DNA of 10,462 bases from contig JBIKUE010000146.1 in NCBI GenBank assembly GCA_044347755.1, positions 1 through 10,462 of the forward strand, in the 5' to 3' direction. Both the position numbers and the translations under genes were made by a program. The notes below the pieces were generated by a model. That model was not told the DNA's origin, did no database searches, and worked only from the letters and a program-made list of their open reading frames with translations. The DNA is from M3007 sp044347755. Its GTDB lineage: Bacteria > Bacteroidota > Bacteroidia > Chitinophagales > Saprospiraceae. Of the stretch, positions 6,970 to 10,462 are shown in pieces (positions within the stretch are counted from its first letter, which is position 1; each line of letters opens with the position of its first letter).

Positions 6970-7893
6970 TCAGGGCCGGAGTGAAATGTTTTTTCCAGTT
7001 GATTTGTTGGCCAAAAAAGCAAACAAACATGCTGTCCAGAAGGAGAACATAGAATAAATCAGAGCTGGTTTGACCATCTCCGGATTACCCAGTAAGTTTC
7101 CGGCGATCAGAAAAGCCAAGGTCGTATTTTGAACGCCACTTTCCATAGCGGCAGTAAGTCGCGAAGCATGAGGCGCCCCGATATACCTTAATGCAAAATA
7201 ACCGGTAAACAAACAGGCCGCATTTTGCAACATGCCTACCGGAAGTAACAAAAGTATATCTTTCGCTGTAAGACCAGTGCCTCCTACACTTTCGCTACCA
7301 AAGAGTTTAACCGCAAAAACAATGGCAAGTAGTCCCAGCATGATGTATTTTGCCGGTTTACTGATCCTTTCTGCGAATACAGGACGAAGCCGCTTGAGCA
7401 ATACCCCCAGAAATGCCGGTATAATGGTAATGAAGAAGATATGGCCCACGGTGTCCCAAAATGGGAGATGTAAATCAGAGGATTTATCTAAGAATACACG
7501 CAGGCCGAGATTAACTACAACAGGAATGGAAAATAACGTAAGTGCGCTGTTTATAGCAGTCAAAGATAAGGACAGGGCTACGTTACCTCTCCATAAATAA
7601 GTGAGAAAACCAGAAGTAGCGCCGCCGGGACTTGCGGCCAAAATAATGAAGCCAACCTTGAGTTCTGCCGGAATGGGCAATATCAGGGCGATGGTAAAAG
7701 CTATAACCGGCAATGCGAGCATTTGCACAGTTAAGGCCGTAATAAACGCCTTTGGATGACGTACCACCCGCAAAAAATCAGTGAACGTTAGCGATAAGCC
7801 AACGCCAAACATGACTAAAGCCAAAACGGACCCGACGGATAAATCAACAAAAAATGCAGGACTCAAAAGGACAATGCGTTTAATTTCGGACAA
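6970..7893 (-). CDS. Bile acid:sodium symporter family transporter
   Basis: This is a polytopic inner-membrane protein of about 307 residues with roughly nine hydrophobic segments, in the SBF (BASS/ASBT-like) family. Family landmarks are LVMFGVGLSLTFTDF (26-40), the discontinuous-helix motif AASPGGATSGFLTY (86-99) with the following SLTAINSALTLFSIPVV, and the ESGVQNTTLAFLIA motif (251-264), whose Glu/Gln/Asn contribute to sodium binding in characterised members. The natural substrate in Bacteroidota is unknown; organic anions are the family theme. The start is uncertain. The longest frame begins with TTG at 7891-7893 and no in-frame ATG exists upstream before a stop at 7918-7920, while the first internal ATG (7810-7812) would cut into the first membrane helix. 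A -7-like promoter box overlaps the TTG, which favours a start slightly downstream, for example TTG at 7864-7866. The gene ends 52 bases before the amidohydrolase-like gene on the same strand, so co-transcription is plausible. Confidence 0.9.
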   Translation of the reverse strand: MSEIKRIVLLSPAFFVDLSVGSVLALVMFGVGLSLTFTDFLRVVRHPKAFITALTVQMLALPVIAFTIALILPIPAELKVGFIILAASPGGATSGFLTYLWRGNVALSLSLTAINSALTLFSIPVVVNLGLRVFLDKSSDLHLPFWDTVGHIFFITIIPAFLGVLLKRLRPVFAERISKPAKYIMLGLLAIVFAVKLFGSESVGGTGLTAKDILLLLPVGMLQNAACLFTGYFALRYIGAPHASRLTAAMESGVQNTTLAFLIAGNLLGNPEMVKPALIYSMFSFWTACLFAFLANKSTGKNISLRP

Positions 7894-7898
7894 ATGTA
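7891..7898 (-). promoter_or_regulatory. Candidate Bacteroidota -7 promoter element (TACATTTG)
   Basis: Read on the minus strand, this octamer matches the Bacteroidota -7 consensus TAnnTTTG exactly and lies at the 5' end of the symporter gene. I see no TTG at the expected -33 spacing, which weakens the call. If used, transcription would begin a few bases inside the longest reading frame, excluding its TTG start at 7893. Confidence 0.35.
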
Positions 7899-7913
7899 AA
7901 ACGCAGATCTTTG

Positions 7914-7936
7914 ATCCTCACCGGTTAATTGAGGAT
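7914..7936. promoter_or_regulatory. 7-bp inverted repeat in divergent gap
   Basis: ATCCTCA (7914-7920) and TGAGGAT (7930-7936) are exact reverse complements with a 9-base spacer. They lie between the divergent symporter and RMD1-family genes and just upstream of the candidate -7 element. An operator for a dimeric regulator is possible, but arms of this length can arise by chance. Confidence 0.3.
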
Positions 7937-8018
7937 AGTTCTCGTTTTTCCCGTTCTTTGGGGTTGATTAATGGTATTAGAGTGTGTCTGAAAAACATTC
8001 AACAATCAACATATCAAT

Positions 8019-8795
8019 ATGAAAATCAGTGCATTTTACCTGGCCGAGGGGATTAAATTAAAAGATTTAAAAAATGCCTATGCCGGCAATTTGCTTCAAA
8101 GCAGTCCCTTTGAATTGTTTTACCGTGTTGATGAAAACCGGTTCTTGTATGTCTTCGACTATGGAGCGGTAGTTTTTGCAGGTATGGACGATACCGATAC
8201 CAGCAAAATCATTTCCTTTTTACAACCGTTTTTGGTCAGGCCACTGACGGAAATGCTGCGGGAGCATTTTGAAATCAAGGAAGTTCCCGGCAGCTCCTTA
8301 CATTTTGGTTTTGACATGCTTACCTGCCCTAAAGTCAGCGAGGATGTAGCCAGAATTGCCATGATGAATGTAGCGCACTCCGTTTCCATGGATTTTTATA
8401 CCAGAAGAGGTGAAGAGCTTCTGGCTGAAATCAATGTATTTACAACTCAAATGGAAAACGAAGGCGCCATTGATATCAGCCGGTCCAATATGATCCGTTT
8501 CATAGGTCGCATGTTAAACAGCAAGAACAGGATCATTGAAAACCTTTTTATTTTCGACAGTCCGGATCTTACCTGGGACGACGAATATCTGGACAAAATT
8601 CACCATGGTCTGGCCCGCACTTTTGACATTCAAAGTCGGTTTAAGGAGATTGAATATACCTTTAAAGTGATTGAAGATAATCTGTCGGTATTCAGAGAAT
8701 TATACCTGCATCGGGAAAGCAGCAAACTGGAATGGATTATTATTATTCTGATTTGCATTGAGGTTGCAGACCTGATTTTTAGCAAATTATTCTGA
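8019..8795 (+). CDS. RMD1/YagE (DUF155) family membrane-anchored protein
   Basis: This 258-residue protein matches the DUF155 family that includes yeast Rmd1/Rmd8, human mitochondrial RMND1 and bacterial YagE. Visible features are an N-terminal domain with FLYVFDYGAVVFAGMD (42-57), the helical core AHSVSMDFYTRRGEELLAEI (119-138), IGRMLNSKNRIIENLFIFDSP (162-182) followed by LTWDD, and a C-terminal membrane anchor (KLEWIIIILICIEVADLIF, about 236-254) whose LEWIIIILI segment is typical. The bulk should face the cytoplasm. In mitochondria RMND1 supports translation at the inner membrane; the bacterial role is unknown. The ATG at 8019 follows an A/T-rich leader without a Shine-Dalgarno. Length is complete. 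It is divergent from the symporter gene across 125 bases, and a beta-barrel gene follows after 37 bases. Confidence 0.9.
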   Translation: MKISAFYLAEGIKLKDLKNAYAGNLLQSSPFELFYRVDENRFLYVFDYGAVVFAGMDDTDTSKIISFLQPFLVRPLTEMLREHFEIKEVPGSSLHFGFDMLTCPKVSEDVARIAMMNVAHSVSMDFYTRRGEELLAEINVFTTQMENEGAIDISRSNMIRFIGRMLNSKNRIIENLFIFDSPDLTWDDEYLDKIHHGLARTFDIQSRFKEIEYTFKVIEDNLSVFRELYLHRESSKLEWIIIILICIEVADLIFSKLF

Positions 8796-8832
8796 ACCAA
8801 TAAGCATCTTCAAACTGGCAAACGCAACGATC

Positions 8833-9507
8833 ATGAAAAGAACTCTTACCATACTCATTTTCAACTTTACTGCCCTTTTTGCACAGGCTCAATGGATACT
8901 TGGCGGCAATTTTTCTTTATCCAGTTCAAAGTCTGAATATGAAGCCGGAATCAACAACAGCGATATTTCTTTAGTGAGTATTTCGGCACTTCCCAGATTG
9001 GCATATCAGGTCGAAAAAAATCAATGGATTGGCCTTGAAACCGGTCTTGTAACGATTTACTCAGATCGTCCAAATTTCGGAAGCGGGAATATTGAGGAGC
9101 GGACCCGGTTGTTCAGCATCAGTCCATTTTACCGGTATATTTTCAAACCCTCTGAGATATTTGGTATTTGGATTGAAGCTCAGGCTGGTGCAGGGTTCGG
9201 AGCTAGTCGGGAAAATGGACAAAAGGATGATTCTTATGTTACAACCAGCGCTGGCCTTAGGCCAGGCATTCTGTTTTTTATTAATCAACACCTTTCTTTT
9301 GAAGCCTCCTTTGGAAACCTGGGTTATTCCAGGATAACGGTAAAAGATGCTCAGGGAAGTAATGACCGCCAGACATTTAGTGAGCTGGGGTTCAGCCTGA
9401 ATAGTATCAACAATGCAACAAACGCTATATTATTTGATACTCCTTCCAGCCTTGGCGGCTTCCAGTTCGGAGTGAACTGGACATTTGGTGCTGGAAAAGA
9501 AAAGTAG
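8833..9507 (+). CDS. Small outer-membrane beta-barrel protein
   Basis: This 224-residue protein has a clear Sec signal peptide (residues 1-19, ending AQA before QW). The mature part is a series of alternating amphipathic strands ending in aromatic residues, such as WIGLETGLVTIYS, RLFSISPFYRYIF, IFGIWIEAQAGAGFG, SAGLRPGILFFIN and the last strand GGFQFGVNWTFG, giving an estimated 8 strands. This is the pattern of the OmpA/OmpW-like beta-barrel group frequent in Bacteroidota. The terminal strand is followed by a short charged tail (AGKEK) rather than ending on Phe. No enzyme motif or peptidoglycan-binding domain is present; the role could be structural or as a small channel. The gene starts 37 bases after the RMD1-family gene with no obvious promoter, so co-transcription is plausible. 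It ends 5 bases from the convergent protease gene. Confidence 0.85.
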   Translation: MKRTLTILIFNFTALFAQAQWILGGNFSLSSSKSEYEAGINNSDISLVSISALPRLAYQVEKNQWIGLETGLVTIYSDRPNFGSGNIEERTRLFSISPFYRYIFKPSEIFGIWIEAQAGAGFGASRENGQKDDSYVTTSAGLRPGILFFINQHLSFEASFGNLGYSRITVKDAQGSNDRQTFSELGFSLNSINNATNAILFDTPSSLGGFQFGVNWTFGAGKEK

Positions 9508-9512
9508 CCTGC

Positions 9513-10462
9513 TCAGGCATTCATTCTTGTGAAATAAGCTAAACCGGCTTCATCGATCACACCGATAAGTTGGCCATCGGCTTCCATTACGCCTACCATA
9601 CCACAACCTTTTTGGCGTAACAGGTAATGTACCTTTACCAGGGACTCCTGCAAGGATACCATCTCCAGCCGGTGGGTGTATTGAACGATTTCAGTTGTGA
9701 TATCAGGTTTGCGCATAGCCCGTAAAATATCCTCTTCTTCTATAATGCCCACCAGACGGTCGTTCACATCAAAAACCAGAAAATTACGTTCGAGGCTATG
9801 ACGAAGTGTTTCAATCGCACTGAGCATCCAATCGTTGGAGCGCATACGTGTGAATTGGTACCTTACCACATCTTTTGCGGTGTATTTGGAAAGAAAATCT
9901 TCGGTTTGAACATTGGAATTTTCTGCCCTTGCCGCATAGATCACGAAAATCCCGAGAATACTGAGCATAAAATCACCGCTCCAAATACCGGTGGCTACCA
10001 GCAATAAGGCAATCGTTTGACCTATCCAGGCAGCAATATTGGTGGCACGGGGTCGTCCCAGCCACATGGACAACAAGGCTCTGAAGACCCGCCCGCCATC
10101 CATCGGAAATGCAGGGATCATGTTAAAAATCACCAGAGCAACATTGGTGAAGGCCAGTTTAATAGCAAAGTGTAACCAGGGTGAGAGAAAATAACCGGAC
10201 TCCGTAACAATTTCTTCCCCAATATCCGTCCGAATGGCATAGGTAAAAAGCTCCCATAAATCACCCTCTGCCATAACTGACATACCTAAAAACAATACTG
10301 TAGCTATCAATACATTCACGGCAGGGCCGGCAATGGCAACCACGAATTCCTGTATGGGCTTTTCCGGCATTTTTTCCAGCCGGGCAACGCCACCAATAGG
10401 CATCAATACAATATCTCTGGTTTTTACATTATACTTTCGAGCGGCAATAGCATGTCCATATT
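9513..10462 (-). CDS. Site-2-protease-like M50 metalloprotease with CBS pair, N-terminus cut by window edge
   Basis: The frame runs off the right edge; 315 codons plus two bases of the next codon are visible. The first residues are YGHAIAARKY, and the two edge bases (AA) fit the Glu codon GAA, so the cut falls inside the HEYGH zinc motif. The second zinc-site motif NMIPAFPMDGG is intact, with its Asp codon at 10098-10100. Several membrane helices follow the family pattern (EFVVAIAGPAVNVLIATVLF; LHFAIKLAFTNVALVIF; IGQTIALLLVATGIW). The C-terminal third holds two CBS-like repeats (about 9650-9850 and 9520-9650, including RLVGIIEEEDILRAM and QLIGVIDEAGL). This is the SpoIVFB/Rip3-like type, which cleaves substrates within the inner membrane, with the CBS pair probably sensing a nucleotide or other ligand. 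An internal ATG at 10401-10403 should not be taken as the start, because the catalytic motif lies upstream of it. It converges on the beta-barrel gene with a 5-base gap. Confidence 0.93.
   Translation of the reverse strand, partial: YGHAIAARKYNVKTRDIVLMPIGGVARLEKMPEKPIQEFVVAIAGPAVNVLIATVLFLGMSVMAEGDLWELFTYAIRTDIGEEIVTESGYFLSPWLHFAIKLAFTNVALVIFNMIPAFPMDGGRVFRALLSMWLGRPRATNIAAWIGQTIALLLVATGIWSGDFMLSILGIFVIYAARAENSNVQTEDFLSKYTAKDVVRYQFTRMRSNDWMLSAIETLRHSLERNFLVFDVNDRLVGIIEEEDILRAMRKPDITTEIVQYTHRLEMVSLQESLVKVHYLLRQKGCGMVGVMEADGQLIGVIDEAGLAYFTRMNA

Noticed and set aside
8735..8751. ATT-rich run near the end of the RMD1-family gene as a microsatellite
   Set aside because: It encodes the Ile run of the conserved LEWIIIILI membrane anchor, so it is explained by protein sequence.
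9507..9518. GCCTG-CT-CAGGC inverted repeat between the convergent beta-barrel and protease genes, considered as a bidirectional terminator
   Set aside because: The arms are 5 bases with a 2-base loop (effectively 4 with a 4-base loop), there is no T tract on either strand, and the site overlaps both stop codons.
10401..10403. Internal ATG as the start of the M50 protease gene
   Set aside because: The frame continues upstream to the window edge through the zinc-binding YGH residues, which must belong to the protein.
1..10462. Defence system, mobile element, secondary-metabolite cluster or CRISPR in the window
   Set aside because: No transposase, integrase, nuclease/helicase, toxin-antitoxin, synthase or repeat-spacer pattern was seen on either strand.

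Overview
The window looks like a chromosomal segment of a Bacteroidota bacterium, probably in or near the Saprospiraceae/Lewinella group. The supporting signs are a type IX secretion (T9SS) C-terminal sorting domain, a DUF1800/DUF1501 gene pair, A-rich gene starts without clear Shine-Dalgarno sequences, and one perfect match to the Bacteroidota -7 promoter element TAnnTTTG. The assignment below phylum level is inference. There are ten protein genes, tightly packed. I see no RNA genes, CRISPR array, insertion sequence or phage gene, and no gene-free stretch over 300 bases.

Layout. Positions 1-2903 (minus strand) hold a DUF1800 gene followed by a DUF1501 gene cut by the left edge, forming a two-gene operon. 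A 215-base divergent gap (2904-3118) contains a perfect 12-bp inverted repeat. Positions 3119-5274 (plus strand) hold a secreted sialidase-like beta-propeller protein with a T9SS sorting domain, then a UPF0173-type metallo-beta-lactamase-fold hydrolase 20 bases later. Positions 5269-7893 (minus strand) hold, in order of transcription, a bile acid:sodium symporter family transporter, an exported amidohydrolase-like protein that has lost its metal ligands, and an MmcQ/YjbR protein coupled to it by a TAATG overlap. After a second divergent gap (7894-8018), positions 8019-9507 (plus strand) carry an RMD1/YagE (DUF155) membrane-anchored protein and a small outer-membrane beta-barrel protein. Converging on these from the right edge is a site-2-protease-like M50 metalloprotease with two CBS domains, cut within its HExxH motif.

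Functional reading. Five or six of the ten products probably act in the envelope or outside the cell (DUF1501, possibly DUF1800, the sialidase-like protein, the amidohydrolase-like protein, the beta-barrel, and the membrane protease). The region reads as ordinary envelope and housekeeping genes. I found no convincing sign of a new multi-gene system. The points most worth a second look are the amidohydrolase-like protein with Asn-x-Asn in place of the metal-binding His-x-His, the Cys cluster of the sialidase-like protein, and the inverted repeats in the two divergent gaps.
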